52,938 bases of DNA from Prevotella sp. GTDB lineage: Bacteria; Bacteroidota; Bacteroidia; Bacteroidales; Bacteroidaceae. Positions 7,838 through 16,446 of the stretch are shown one piece after another. The stretch is taken from NCBI GenBank assembly GCA_017940545.1, contig JAGAYI010000004.1, positions 1-52,938 on the forward strand, read 5' to 3'. The notes beneath the pieces are model-generated. The model ran no database searches and had not been told where the DNA came from. It saw only the letters and a program-made list of their open reading frames with translations. Position 1 is the first letter of the stretch, and each line of letters starts with the position of its first letter. A program made the position numbers and the translations under genes.

Positions 7838-10798
7838 TCAGAAGCGGCGCGGCCCGCCGAAGCCTCTTCCGCCACCGCCGAAGCCGCCGCCTCCGAAGCC
7901 GCGTCCACCACGTCCGCCACCGCCGCGTCCGCCGAAGCCGTCGCCGCGGGGGCCGCCCTGCCTGCCACCAAAGATGTTGAGGCGGTAGATGACGTGGAGC
8001 ATGGCGTACTGGTTGATAGAGTTGTACTCGGTGTCGCTGCGCATCATTTCGTTGATGGCGCTGGTGATGTTGGACTGACGGTGCAGCAGGTCGTAGAACT
8101 GCAGGCTGACGGTGAGTGCATTGCCGCGCAGGAAGCTGTGCGACACCTGTGCGTTCCAGATGAGCTCGTTGGTGTTCATGGACGTGTCGCTGAAGCCGCG
8201 GCGGCTGTTCATGTTCAGGTCGGTGGCCAGACGCGTGCCCCACGGCAGGGTGAGGTTGGCGTTGAACCCGTAGGAGAATATCCACGTGTCGAGGTTGGCG
8301 GTGGACTGCATGGTGTTGCGCGAGTGGGTGTAGCTGAGCGAGCCGTTGGGCTCAACCTCTATCCAGGAGTTGCGGTAGCTGGCGGCGAGTCGTTCTCCGA
8401 CGGTGAACGAGCGTGTGGTGCTGCGCGTGGCATCGGCGCTTTTGTTCAGGTTGACGTAGCCCACGCGGTGGTTGTAGCCCAGGTTGGTGGAGGTGTTGAT
8501 GTTGAAATAGCCTGTTGAGTCGATGGCGGTGTTGAACATGAAGAAGCCGTTGGTGTTCCAGTTGCCGTTGATGTTCTGCGGCTGCGAGATGCGTCCGCCG
8601 GTAGCGGCATCGTAGGTTATCTTGTTGGCTATGGCATTCCGGGTGGTCGAGAAGGTGACGTGGGCCATGATGGCGCGCATGTGGCTGGGAATGTAGTTGT
8701 TGTAGAACAGCCGGAAGTTGTTGGTGAACGAGGGCTTGAGGCCGGGGTTACCTTTGGTGATGTTCAGCGGGTTGCTGTTGTCGGTAATGTCGAGCAGGTC
8801 GGTCATGGACGGCTGGCCGGTTTGTCCGCGGTAGTTGATGCGCAGCTGGCTGACGTCGGAGATTTTCCAGCGGAAGTCGGCGGTTGGGGTGAAGTTGAAG
8901 ACGGTGCGTGTGGTGTCGGTTGCCACGCCCTGGTAGCGCTGCACGAAGTGTGACTTCTGCGGGACGAGCTGCAGGCCGACGTTGAGGTTGTAGGCGGGAC
9001 GTACGACGCGCAGCATGACTTCGGCCGTGTGGATGTAGTTCTTGTACTCTGAGAAGCGGCTCAGGGGCTGGCTGAGGTAGCTGTCCATGGGTTGTGTGAG
9101 CAGTGACAGGTAGCTGTCCCAGCCGCGGTAGGCGGCAGGAATCTGGCTGAAGTCGTAGTCGCGGCTGAAGTCGTAGGTGGAGCGGTCGCTCTTCTGGTAT
9201 CGGTACTGGAACTCGTAGGTGAACTGCAGGTAGGTGCGTGGCAGCAGGGGCTCGCTGTAGGTTGCCTTCAGACTGTAGTTCCAGTTTTTGGTGGGTGTCA
9301 GGTTGTAGCGGTTTGTCTGGTAGGTGGAGTCCTTGCCCAGGTGGTTGACTATCTGGTAGAGGTGTACGGCGGTTGTCTGCAGGTTGCGTCCGTTGTTTTC
9401 GCCGTAGTTGCCGTTGAGCACCAAGGTCACGTTGCGGCCGTTGGAACTGAGTTTTCTGTTAAGCTGCAGCATGCCGCCCAGACTGTTCTGACGACTGTAG
9501 CTGATGCCTTGGCTGATGTTGCTGTTGACAACGTTGCGGGGGTCGGCGGCCAGCAGTGCCTGTATGCCGGCAGCGGTGAGTGGGTCGTCGGTATAGTCGT
9601 ATGGGTTGACGGTGTAGGTTCCTGAGTTGCTTCCAGTCTGACCGTCGGTCAGGTTGTGGCTGAAGGTCGGGCGAAACATGATGTTGGTCATGGTGTCGGG
9701 CTGCCACTCTAAGCGCATTTGGATGTTCCAGCGGTTGCGGCGGCTGTAGTTCTGGTTGCGTGAGGCGGTGAAGGAGTTGTTCTCGCTGAAGAAGTTTTGT
9801 GTGGCCACCTTCGACGCTGCATCTACGTCGCTGTGGTTCCAGCGTACGCTGCCGTCCCACTTGAAGCGGCTGTTGGGCTCGTAGTTGATGTTCACACCGA
9901 GCATCTTGTTGGCGGTCAGTCCCTGCTGGCCCATGCCGCCTCGGAAGCCGCCGCCACCGCCGGGGAAGCCTCTGTCGTTGGTGTTGTTGGCATTGGCGAA
10001 GAGCATGACCTTCAGCTTGTCGTCGAACCGGGCTCCCATCAGTCGGTCGGAATAGCGGTGGTGGGTGCCCACGGCGAGGTCGGCATTGGCAAACATGCCG
10101 CGGTTCATGCCGGGCTTGACGCCGAAGTCGAGGACGGTCTCCTCGTTGCCGTCGTCGATGCCGCTGACGCGCGCCAGGTCGCTTTTCTCGTCGTAGGCCT
10201 TGATGCGGTCAACAATCGACGTGGGCAGGTTCTTCAGGGCGGTCTGCGTGTCGCCGGTCATGAACTCCTTGCCGTCAATTTTGATTTTCTTGACTTGCTT
10301 GCCGTTAATCTTGATGGTTCCGTCCTCGCTGACTTCTGCTCCGGGCAGTTTCTTGACCAGTTCCTCGATGGTGGAGCCTTCGGGGGTACGGAAGGCATTG
10401 GCGTTATAGACGAAGGTGTCTTTCTTGAGCGTCACCTTGGCAGCCTGGGCGGTGACGACGGCTTCGTCGAGCGTGATGGCATCGGCCTTGATTCCGATGG
10501 TGCCTAACGGCACGTCCTTGCCGCTGACGGTGACGCGTCTTGTGTAGTTCACATAGCCCACGTTGGTTATCTGTACTATATAGCGGCCGTCGGCGGGAGC
10601 CTCTATGCCGAAGTGTCCGTCGTCGTCGGTCAGTACGCCCTTCACCATCGTAGAGTCCTGTCTGAGCAGCTTCACGGTGGCGGCAGGCAGTGTCTCGCCC
10701 GACTGGTTGTCAACTACTTTTCCTGAGATTTTGTGTTGGGCCTGAGCGGCAATGGCCGCTGCAAGAATCATTGTCAATAAGAGAACTCGTTTCATCAA
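7838..10798 (-). CDS. Outer-membrane beta-barrel protein with CarboxypepD-like N-terminal domain and Gly/Arg-rich tail
   Basis: 986 residues with a signal peptide ending AAQAQ. Residues about 22-105 form a carboxypeptidase-regulatory-like domain (ISGKVVDNQSGETLPAATV). A plug-like region follows (TIEELVKKLPGAEVSEDG, INGKQVKKIKIDGKEF), then a long barrel with alternating aromatic strands. This is the OMP_b-brl_3 layout of TonB-dependent proteins lacking a clear TonB box. The last 40 or so residues are almost only Gly, Arg and Phe (repeats such as GGRGGGGRGGRG), ending in Phe. It lies 52 bp behind the histidine kinase gene in the same direction, but a small hairpin lies in that gap. Substrate unknown. 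Confidence 0.88.
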   Translation of the reverse strand: MMKRVLLLTMILAAAIAAQAQHKISGKVVDNQSGETLPAATVKLLRQDSTMVKGVLTDDDGHFGIEAPADGRYIVQITNVGYVNYTRRVTVSGKDVPLGTIGIKADAITLDEAVVTAQAAKVTLKKDTFVYNANAFRTPEGSTIEELVKKLPGAEVSEDGTIKINGKQVKKIKIDGKEFMTGDTQTALKNLPTSIVDRIKAYDEKSDLARVSGIDDGNEETVLDFGVKPGMNRGMFANADLAVGTHHRYSDRLMGARFDDKLKVMLFANANNTNDRGFPGGGGGFRGGMGQQGLTANKMLGVNINYEPNSRFKWDGSVRWNHSDVDAASKVATQNFFSENNSFTASRNQNYSRRNRWNIQMRLEWQPDTMTNIMFRPTFSHNLTDGQTGSNSGTYTVNPYDYTDDPLTAAGIQALLAADPRNVVNSNISQGISYSRQNSLGGMLQLNRKLSSNGRNVTLVLNGNYGENNGRNLQTTAVHLYQIVNHLGKDSTYQTNRYNLTPTKNWNYSLKATYSEPLLPRTYLQFTYEFQYRYQKSDRSTYDFSRDYDFSQIPAAYRGWDSYLSLLTQPMDSYLSQPLSRFSEYKNYIHTAEVMLRVVRPAYNLNVGLQLVPQKSHFVQRYQGVATDTTRTVFNFTPTADFRWKISDVSQLRINYRGQTGQPSMTDLLDITDNSNPLNITKGNPGLKPSFTNNFRLFYNNYIPSHMRAIMAHVTFSTTRNAIANKITYDAATGGRISQPQNINGNWNTNGFFMFNTAIDSTGYFNINTSTNLGYNHRVGYVNLNKSADATRSTTRSFTVGERLAASYRNSWIEVEPNGSLSYTHSRNTMQSTANLDTWIFSYGFNANLTLPWGTRLATDLNMNSRRGFSDTSMNTNELIWNAQVSHSFLRGNALTVSLQFYDLLHRQSNITSAINEMMRSDTEYNSINQYAMLHVIYRLNIFGGRQGGPRGDGFGGRGGGGRGGRGFGGGGFGGGGRGFGGPRRF

Positions 10799-10827
10799 TT
10801 TTGTTTTTTATGTTTACTTTGACGCAC

Positions 10828-10846
10828 AAAAAACCGAAAGGTTTAA
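10828..10846 (-). terminator. Short terminator-like hairpin after the kinase gene
   Basis: On the minus strand AAACC, a TTTC loop, then GGTTT is followed by a T run. The stem is only 5 bp, so termination may be partial and allow read-through into the beta-barrel gene. Confidence 0.4.
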
Positions 10847-10850
10847 AAAA

Positions 10851-11765
10851 CTATATGCTGAACCGGAACTCGAGTCCGCCTGCCGCGGGGGTGCTTACTG
10901 TGATGGTGCCGCCATGCAGCAGCACGGCGTTCTTGACTATGGAGAGGCCGAGCCCCGTACCGCCCATATCGCGGCTGCGGCCCTTGTCAATGCGGTAGAA
11001 ACGCTCGAAGATGCGTGGCAGGTGCTCGGCGGGAATGCCGATGCCGTTGTCCTTGAAAGAGAACTGCCAGCGGTCTTCCTGCTGCTCGGCCGATACCTCG
11101 ATGGTGGTTCCCTGGCCGGCATAGTTGACGGCGTTGTCTATCAGGTTGCGGAATATGCTGTAGAGCATGGAGTAGTTGCCTTTAACGATGATGCCCTGAG
11201 GCAGGTAGTTGCGCAGCGACATGTGACGCTGCCCGACGGCAATGGCTGTTTCCTGCACAATGTCGGCAAAGAGGGCAGACACATCGACACGCTCCATCGT
11301 CAGCAGGTCGGGGGCATAGTCCATCTTGTTGAGCGTGGAGATGTCTTGAAGAAGGGCAGTCAGCCGTTGGGCCTGCGTGTGGGTGCGCACGATGAACTGT
11401 TGGCGGGTATGATCGCTGATGGCGGGGTTGTCGAGGATGGTTTCCGTGTATCCGAGAATGCTGGCCACGGGTGTCTTCAGCTCGTGGGCAATGTTCTGCG
11501 TCAGTTCGCGCCGCATGCGGTTTTCCTTCTCGGCCTGTTCGCGGCTGATGCGCTCGTCCATGCGCCGCGCATAGCGATAGAGCAGGAAAGCGAGGCCGCC
11601 CATGACGACCAGCGAGAAGAGCAGCAGGTGCCAGTCGCTGACCTCGTTGAAGGGCATGATGAACTTCCGGTCATAGTCTTCAAAGAGTATGAAGATGGTG
11701 GCATAGGCCAGAAACACGGCCATGACGCTCAGCCACATTTTTCGTCCTTCTGACAGTTTCTTCAT
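10851..11765 (-). CDS. Sensor histidine kinase (PhoR-like)
   Basis: 304 residues. Two membrane helices (about 11-28 and 46-64) enclose a periplasmic loop of only some 17 residues, too short for a classical sensor domain. The HisKA box is NIAHELKTP with phospho-acceptor His94. The ATPase domain has the N box NLIDNAVNYAG, the G1 box DNGIGIP and the G2 box GGTGLGLSIV. It autophosphorylates and passes phosphate to the response regulator encoded just upstream; the two genes overlap by ATGA. The neighbouring Na/Pi cotransporter and the tiny sensor loop suggest PhoR-like phosphate sensing through membrane partners. That role is inference. Confidence 0.92.
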   Translation of the reverse strand: MKKLSEGRKMWLSVMAVFLAYATIFILFEDYDRKFIMPFNEVSDWHLLLFSLVVMGGLAFLLYRYARRMDERISREQAEKENRMRRELTQNIAHELKTPVASILGYTETILDNPAISDHTRQQFIVRTHTQAQRLTALLQDISTLNKMDYAPDLLTMERVDVSALFADIVQETAIAVGQRHMSLRNYLPQGIIVKGNYSMLYSIFRNLIDNAVNYAGQGTTIEVSAEQQEDRWQFSFKDNGIGIPAEHLPRIFERFYRIDKGRSRDMGGTGLGLSIVKNAVLLHGGTITVSTPAAGGLEFRFSI

Positions 11766-12463
11766 CGTTCGTTCTTTTCTTCTTCAAAGCAGTAGCCAAA
11801 ACCCGTGCGCGACACTAAGCAGGAGGAGTAGCGGCCCAGCTTCTTGCGCAACCGGGCAATGTTCACATCGACCGTTCGCGGGGTGACGACCACGTCCTGC
11901 GGCCACACGCTGTCGAGCAGCTGCTGGCGGCTGAACACCTGTCCGCGATGGCCGAGCAGCAGGCTCAGCAGGTCGTACTCCGTGCGCGTCAGGCTCACGG
12001 GGTGTCCCTCCACGGTGACGCTCTTGCTGCCTGTTTCCACGACCAGTCCACCGTACTTCATGCTGTCTGCGTTTTGAGGGGGTCGGGGCATTGCTCCCCG
12101 ACCCAGCACCGCCTTGACTCTTGCCATTACCTCCCGGACGGAAAAAGGTTTCGTCACGTAGTCGTCGGCTCCGAGCGAGAATCCTAACAGCGTGTCGTCC
12201 TCCGTGTCTTTCGCGGTTAAGAATATAATAGGTATATGCTGTGTCAGTTCGTCAGTCTTCAGCTGTCGCGCCAGGTCGTAGCCCGACATGCCCGGCATCA
12301 TGACGTCAAGCAACAGCAGGTCGTACCCCTGGTGCACCACGGCGAGGGCCTCTTCTGCCGAATGTGCCGCCGCTGCCTGATAGCCTGCTGCAAGAAGGTT
12401 GAACAGCAGGATGTCACATAAGTCATGTTCGTCGTCAACTACCAATATGCGCTTTTGTTCCAT
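11762..12463 (-). CDS. OmpR/PhoB-type response regulator
   Basis: 233 residues. The receiver domain has the acidic pair at 10-11, phospho-acceptor Asp53 in LLLDVMMPG, and Lys105 in YVTKPF. A winged-helix DNA-binding domain occupies about 140-230 (TRTEYDLLSLLL, VVTPRTVDVNIARLRKKLG). The linker between the domains (about 121-136) is encoded by a perfect GC-rich inverted repeat. It overlaps the kinase gene by 4 bp and lies 30 bp after the Na/Pi cotransporter gene. A phosphate-limitation regulator is likely from context. Confidence 0.93.
   Translation of the reverse strand: MEQKRILVVDDEHDLCDILLFNLLAAGYQAAAAHSAEEALAVVHQGYDLLLLDVMMPGMSGYDLARQLKTDELTQHIPIIFLTAKDTEDDTLLGFSLGADDYVTKPFSVREVMARVKAVLGRGAMPRPPQNADSMKYGGLVVETGSKSVTVEGHPVSLTRTEYDLLSLLLGHRGQVFSRQQLLDSVWPQDVVVTPRTVDVNIARLRKKLGRYSSCLVSRTGFGYCFEEEKNER
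12080..12103. repeat. Perfect inverted repeat inside the response-regulator linker
   Basis: GGGTCGGGG (12080-12088) and CCCCGACCC (12095-12103) are perfect complements around a 6-base loop. The segment encodes the interdomain linker, where an extra peptide is tolerated. Confidence 0.75.
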
Positions 12464-12493
12464 TGCCAGAGTGCCGAAAAAAACAGAATTGAG

Positions 12494-14248
12494 CTATTGC
12501 TTCCGGAAACGGGCCTCGACGACGTTGACCACGTAGTCGCCCAGCTTCTCCAACTCATTGACCATGTCAACAAAAAGTGTGCCAACAGCGTAGTCGTACT
12601 CATGGTCGTTCACGGCACGCACGTTCTCGGCCTTCAGCTGCTGGCGCAACTGGTTGATGTCGTTCTCTATGCGGTAGGTCTCGCGAATGTCGTGCATTCC
12701 CGCTGACGCGCCTACCCGTTGCCTTTCTGAGCGGTGGCCGTGCATGACGGTCTGCATCTGGGTGAGGGCCTGGTCGCAAAGAGTCATCAAGGTCTGCAGC
12801 CGCTCGGCCTGGTGGGCGGTGAATGCCTTGCCCGACTCTTGCTTACGCTCCATTGTGCGTGCCAGTTTGTAGCAGGCATCGCCAATAGACTCCAGCTCGC
12901 TGATTTCGCGCAGCATCTGCCTGATTTTCTGCTTCGTGTCGTCGCTCAGATGACCGTCGCTCACCTGCTCCAGATAGCGTGCAATGCCTATTTCCATCTT
13001 GTCAGACAGGTCTTCCTCGTGCTCTATCTGGCGGAACAGCTCGGAAAAGTCCTTCGGGTCAGTCTCCTGGAACAGCGTGCGCACCATGCCGAACATGCTG
13101 CCTACGCGCTCGGCGAAGGCTGATGTTTCCTTCTGCGCCTGAAGGACGGCAATTTCCGGTGTCTGTATGAGGTTCGACTGAATATACTGCAGGTGGAACT
13201 CCTCTTCCTGCTGTGCTCCCTTCTCCTTTTCGGGCAGCAGCCAGCAGACCACACGTTCCATCTGCGGAACAAACCAAATAAGAATCAGCGTATTGATGAT
13301 GTTGAAACAGGTGTGGAACATGGCCAATGCCACAGAGACGGAAGCAGAGGCCGTAGCCGAAGCGACACCCACACTCGCCGAGGGAGCTGGAGCCTTGTAA
13401 CCCACAAGGCTGCACACCATGTCAACAAACGGATAGAACACGACGAGCACCCACACCACACCAAAGACATTGAACAGCAGATGCGCCAGCGCAGCACGCC
13501 GTGCCTGCGTGTTGGCTCCAAGAGCCACCAGATTGGCCGTTGCCGTCGTGCCGATGTTCTCGCCCATGACCAACGCAATGCCTAAATAAATGGGCAGCAC
13601 GCCCGTCGAGCAAAGTAGGATGGTGATGGCCATGACCGCAGCCGACGACTGCACGATGCAGGTTATCAGCGTGCCTATGGCAAGGAAAGCCAGTATGGTG
13701 AGGTGACTCGACGTGTCGAACGAGGCGAAGAACGCTATCAGCGATTCGTTATGCTCCAGGTCCATCGACTTTCCCGTAGAACTCAGCATGACCAGCGAGA
13801 GGAACAGGAAGGCCGTGCCGAACAGAAAGTCGCCCAGGTAACGGTGGCGCTTCATGTAGATGAGTATTATTCCGAGCATGAACGACGGAAAGACCACATT
13901 GGTCAGATCGACATTGTAGCCTAACGACATAATCCACGCCGTGAGCGTCGTGCCGATGTTGGCACCCATAATGACGGAGATGGCCTGCGACAAGGTCAAC
14001 AGCCCGGCCGACACGAACGACACGGTCATGACCGTGGTGGCCGACGACGACTGCACCGCACAGGTGACCAGCGTTCCCGTCAGCATGCCCGTCACGCGGT
14101 TGGTGGTCATCTTGGCCAGAATATGTCTCAACTGCGGGCCTGCCATTTTCTGCAGGGCGTCGCTCATCATTCGCATACCGTAAATCAGCAGGCCGAGCGC
14201 ACCGAGCAGCTGCAGAGTCACCATCAGGTAATTAGGACTTGTTTCCAT
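12494..14248 (-). CDS. Na/Pi cotransporter family protein with PhoU-like C-terminal domain
   Basis: 584 residues. It has the two inverted-repeat signature motifs of the NptA/PF02690 family: QSSSATT at residues 66-72 and QSSAAVM near residue 210, each in a hydrophobic hairpin. About eight to nine membrane helices fill residues 8-330. The cytoplasmic C-terminal region (about 370-580) is helical and PhoU-like (ISELESIGDACYKLARTME, MVNELEKLGDYVVNVVEA). It should import phosphate with sodium across the inner membrane. It is the first gene of a minus-strand run with the two-component system, which probably controls it. Confidence 0.93.
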   Translation of the reverse strand: METSPNYLMVTLQLLGALGLLIYGMRMMSDALQKMAGPQLRHILAKMTTNRVTGMLTGTLVTCAVQSSSATTVMTVSFVSAGLLTLSQAISVIMGANIGTTLTAWIMSLGYNVDLTNVVFPSFMLGIILIYMKRHRYLGDFLFGTAFLFLSLVMLSSTGKSMDLEHNESLIAFFASFDTSSHLTILAFLAIGTLITCIVQSSAAVMAITILLCSTGVLPIYLGIALVMGENIGTTATANLVALGANTQARRAALAHLLFNVFGVVWVLVVFYPFVDMVCSLVGYKAPAPSASVGVASATASASVSVALAMFHTCFNIINTLILIWFVPQMERVVCWLLPEKEKGAQQEEEFHLQYIQSNLIQTPEIAVLQAQKETSAFAERVGSMFGMVRTLFQETDPKDFSELFRQIEHEEDLSDKMEIGIARYLEQVSDGHLSDDTKQKIRQMLREISELESIGDACYKLARTMERKQESGKAFTAHQAERLQTLMTLCDQALTQMQTVMHGHRSERQRVGASAGMHDIRETYRIENDINQLRQQLKAENVRAVNDHEYDYAVGTLFVDMVNELEKLGDYVVNVVEARFRKQ

Positions 14249-14270
14249 GTGATATAATCATTTTCGTGTG

Positions 14271-14278
14271 CAAAGATA
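14271..14278 (-). promoter_or_regulatory. -7 box for the Na/Pi cotransporter gene
   Basis: On the minus strand TATCTTTG, followed by CAC, 22 bp upstream of the ATG at 14248. It is divergent from the aroB promoter in the same gap. Confidence 0.6.
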
Positions 14279-14367
14279 GCACCTAACGCTGCATCTGCCA
14301 AGAATTTCGTGTTACGATAAGGTTACATTTTTTTATTCCTTTATTATTTATTTTTTTATTTTTTCCT

Positions 14368-14375
14368 TACCTTTG
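14368..14375 (+). promoter_or_regulatory. -7 box for aroB
   Basis: TACCTTTG followed by CAG, 26 bp upstream of the aroB ATG at 14402, after a T-rich stretch. Confidence 0.65.
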
Positions 14376-14401
14376 CAGCAGAATCCAAACAAAAACGAAA
14401 C

Positions 14402-15451
14402 ATGGAACCACAGAAGATATTTTTTGCAGAACAGCTGCCCCAGACGCTGGCCGAGGCCATGGCAGCCATCAGCTTCGACCGGCTCTTCGTGCTCTGCGAC
14501 GAGCATACGCGCCAGTACTGCCTGCCCTTGGTGCAGGAAACACTCAGTTCGGTCAGTCCGGCACCGACACTCATCACCATCCCCGCCGGCGACACCCACA
14601 AGGACCTGGAATCCATCAGCCACGTGTGGCAGCAACTGCAGCAGGGCGGTGCCACACGCCACTCGCTGCTCGTCAACCTGGGCGGTGGCATGGTGACCGA
14701 CCTGGGGGGCTTTGCAGCCTCAACGTTTAAGCGGGGACTGCACTTCATCAACATTCCCACCACGCTGCTGGCCATGGTCGATGCCTCGGTGGGCGGCAAG
14801 ACGGGCATTAACTTCGGCGGACTGAAAAACGAGATTGGCGTATTCCGCAATGCCGACAGCGTCATACTCGACACCCTGTTCCTGAAAACCCTGGACACCG
14901 AGAACCTGCTTTCCGGATATGCGGAGATGCTGAAGCACGGTCTGATTGACTGCGAGGAGCACTGGGCAGAGCTGGTCTCAGAAGCTCACGACCTTACAAT
15001 CTTACAACCAGGAAAACTGAAAAGAAGCGTGGCCGTCAAGCAGCGCATCGTGCTGGCCGACCCGACGGAACGGGGCATCCGCAAGGCACTGAACTTAGGA
15101 CACACGGCGGGCCACGCCTTCGAGTCGTTCGCCATGCGCCGTCAGCCCGTACTGCATGGCTATGCCGTGGCCTGGGGCCTCATCGTCGAGCTGTATCTAA
15201 GCGTAGTGAAAACCGGTTTCCCCACCCATCGCATGCGCCAGACCGTCAGCTTCATCAACGAGCACTACGGCAAGCTCCCCTTCACGTGCAAGGACTACGC
15301 GGAACTGCTGGAGCTGATGCACCACGACAAGAAGAACGTGGGGCAGGACATTAACTTCACCCTTTTAGGTGACATCGGCGACATACGCATCAACCAGACG
15401 GCAACGGAAGAAGCAATCAAGGAAGCCCTCGACTTCTACCGCGAAGGCTGA
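14402..15451 (+). CDS. aroB: 3-dehydroquinate synthase
   Basis: 349 residues, full length for AroB. It converts DAHP to 3-dehydroquinate in the shikimate pathway, using NAD and a divalent metal. Diagnostic stretches are NLGGGMVTDLGGFAASTFKR (NAD-binding loop), PTTLLAMVDASVGGKTGINF, the metal-ligand region YAEMLKHGLI, and GHTAGHAFES with its metal-binding histidines. It has its own promoter and converges on menE, the two coding regions overlapping by 16 bp at their 3' ends. The shikimate pathway supplies chorismate, the precursor of menaquinone made by the facing genes. Confidence 0.97.
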   Translation: MEPQKIFFAEQLPQTLAEAMAAISFDRLFVLCDEHTRQYCLPLVQETLSSVSPAPTLITIPAGDTHKDLESISHVWQQLQQGGATRHSLLVNLGGGMVTDLGGFAASTFKRGLHFINIPTTLLAMVDASVGGKTGINFGGLKNEIGVFRNADSVILDTLFLKTLDTENLLSGYAEMLKHGLIDCEEHWAELVSEAHDLTILQPGKLKRSVAVKQRIVLADPTERGIRKALNLGHTAGHAFESFAMRRQPVLHGYAVAWGLIVELYLSVVKTGFPTHRMRQTVSFINEHYGKLPFTCKDYAELLELMHHDKKNVGQDINFTLLGDIGDIRINQTATEEAIKEALDFYREG

Positions 15452-16446
15452 GACAGCAGGGCTTCGGCCATGCGCCAGGCTTCGGCACGTGCAGGTTTGC
15501 CGGTAGCCGTCATGGGCAGCTGCCGTACTTGGAGCACGTGGCGTGGCTGCCAGTACTTGGGCAGCACACGGCGACAAACGTCCAAAGCTATAGCCCCCCC
15601 TACGGCTCCTCCTTCGACCAGCAGCACGACCACTTCGCCGAATTTCTCGTCGCGTGCGCGCGTAATAAGATAAGGAACTGAGAGGTGGGGACGCAACAGG
15701 CGCTCCACCTCTTCTATTTGTATCTTCAAGCCACCCGAGCAAATGACGTTGTCCTTCCGCCCAAGAATCTTAAACATCACTCCCCCCTTCCTGCAAGAGG
15801 GACGGGGAGAGAGGCTTGCCATGTCGTTGGTCACCAGAGGGCCGTCATGAACGGCAGGAGCATCAATGACAAGACACCCGTCAGCATTGAGCGACACCGT
15901 AACGCCCTCGAAGGGAGTGTAATATTCCGAAGCATCAGGGCCGTTGAGCCGGCGCAGGGCAATGTGCGACAGCGTCTCCGTCATGCCGTAGGTGCTCCAC
16001 ACGTTGTGGGGAAAGTCTTTGAGCCGTTCCTGCAATGCCTCGTCAATGGCGCCGCCGCCAATGATGAGGTGGCGAATCTGGCGCAGGCGTTCCAGCCCCG
16101 CCGTGTCGTGCAGCAGGTTCCACACCTGCAGTGGAACCATAGCCGCAAAGTCTATGCGGCCGGCATCCCAGCACGGCGTGCCGCTGGCTTCCGTCGTCAG
16201 CAGGCGCAACCCGCAGGTTAGCGCACGCACCACCATCATTTTTCCGGCAATATAGTCAAGGGGCAGGCAGAGCAAAGCCGTGTCGCCCCGCTTCAGTCCC
16301 AGGAAGTTGCACGTAATTCTGGCCGACGCCTCCATGCGCCGTTTCTCTGCGAGCATTGGCTTGGGCTTGCCCGTTGACCCGCTGGTGTGTACCAGGACGG
16401 TAGGCGAGGAGTCGCGCCACTCGTCTAAGAATGTTTCGAGATCCAT
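15436..16446 (-). CDS. menE: o-succinylbenzoate-CoA ligase (AMP-binding)
   Basis: 336 residues, short as is usual for Bacteroidales MenE. It activates o-succinylbenzoate with ATP and CoA in menaquinone synthesis. The AMP-binding P-loop is VHTSGSTGKPKP near residue 20; the adenylate motif is STYGMTET; the hinge is GRKDNVICSGGLKI; the C-terminal catalytic lysine lies in TATGKPAR. Between TNDM and MFKILGRKDN there are about a dozen residues (SLSPRPSCRKGG) encoded by a GC-rich palindromic insertion. The start overlaps the end of menC by 22 bp, so translation is probably coupled. Confidence 0.93.
   Translation of the reverse strand: MDLETFLDEWRDSSPTVLVHTSGSTGKPKPMLAEKRRMEASARITCNFLGLKRGDTALLCLPLDYIAGKMMVVRALTCGLRLLTTEASGTPCWDAGRIDFAAMVPLQVWNLLHDTAGLERLRQIRHLIIGGGAIDEALQERLKDFPHNVWSTYGMTETLSHIALRRLNGPDASEYYTPFEGVTVSLNADGCLVIDAPAVHDGPLVTNDMASLSPRPSCRKGGVMFKILGRKDNVICSGGLKIQIEEVERLLRPHLSVPYLITRARDEKFGEVVVLLVEGGAVGGAIALDVCRRVLPKYWQPRHVLQVRQLPMTATGKPARAEAWRMAEALLSQPSR
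15780..15813. repeat. GC-rich palindromic insertion inside menE
   Basis: On the minus strand it begins CTCTCCCC and ends GGGGGGAG, with CTTGCAGG between. The outer arms are complementary. It is in frame and falls where MenE homologues have a short loop before the GRxDN hinge. Confidence 0.55.
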
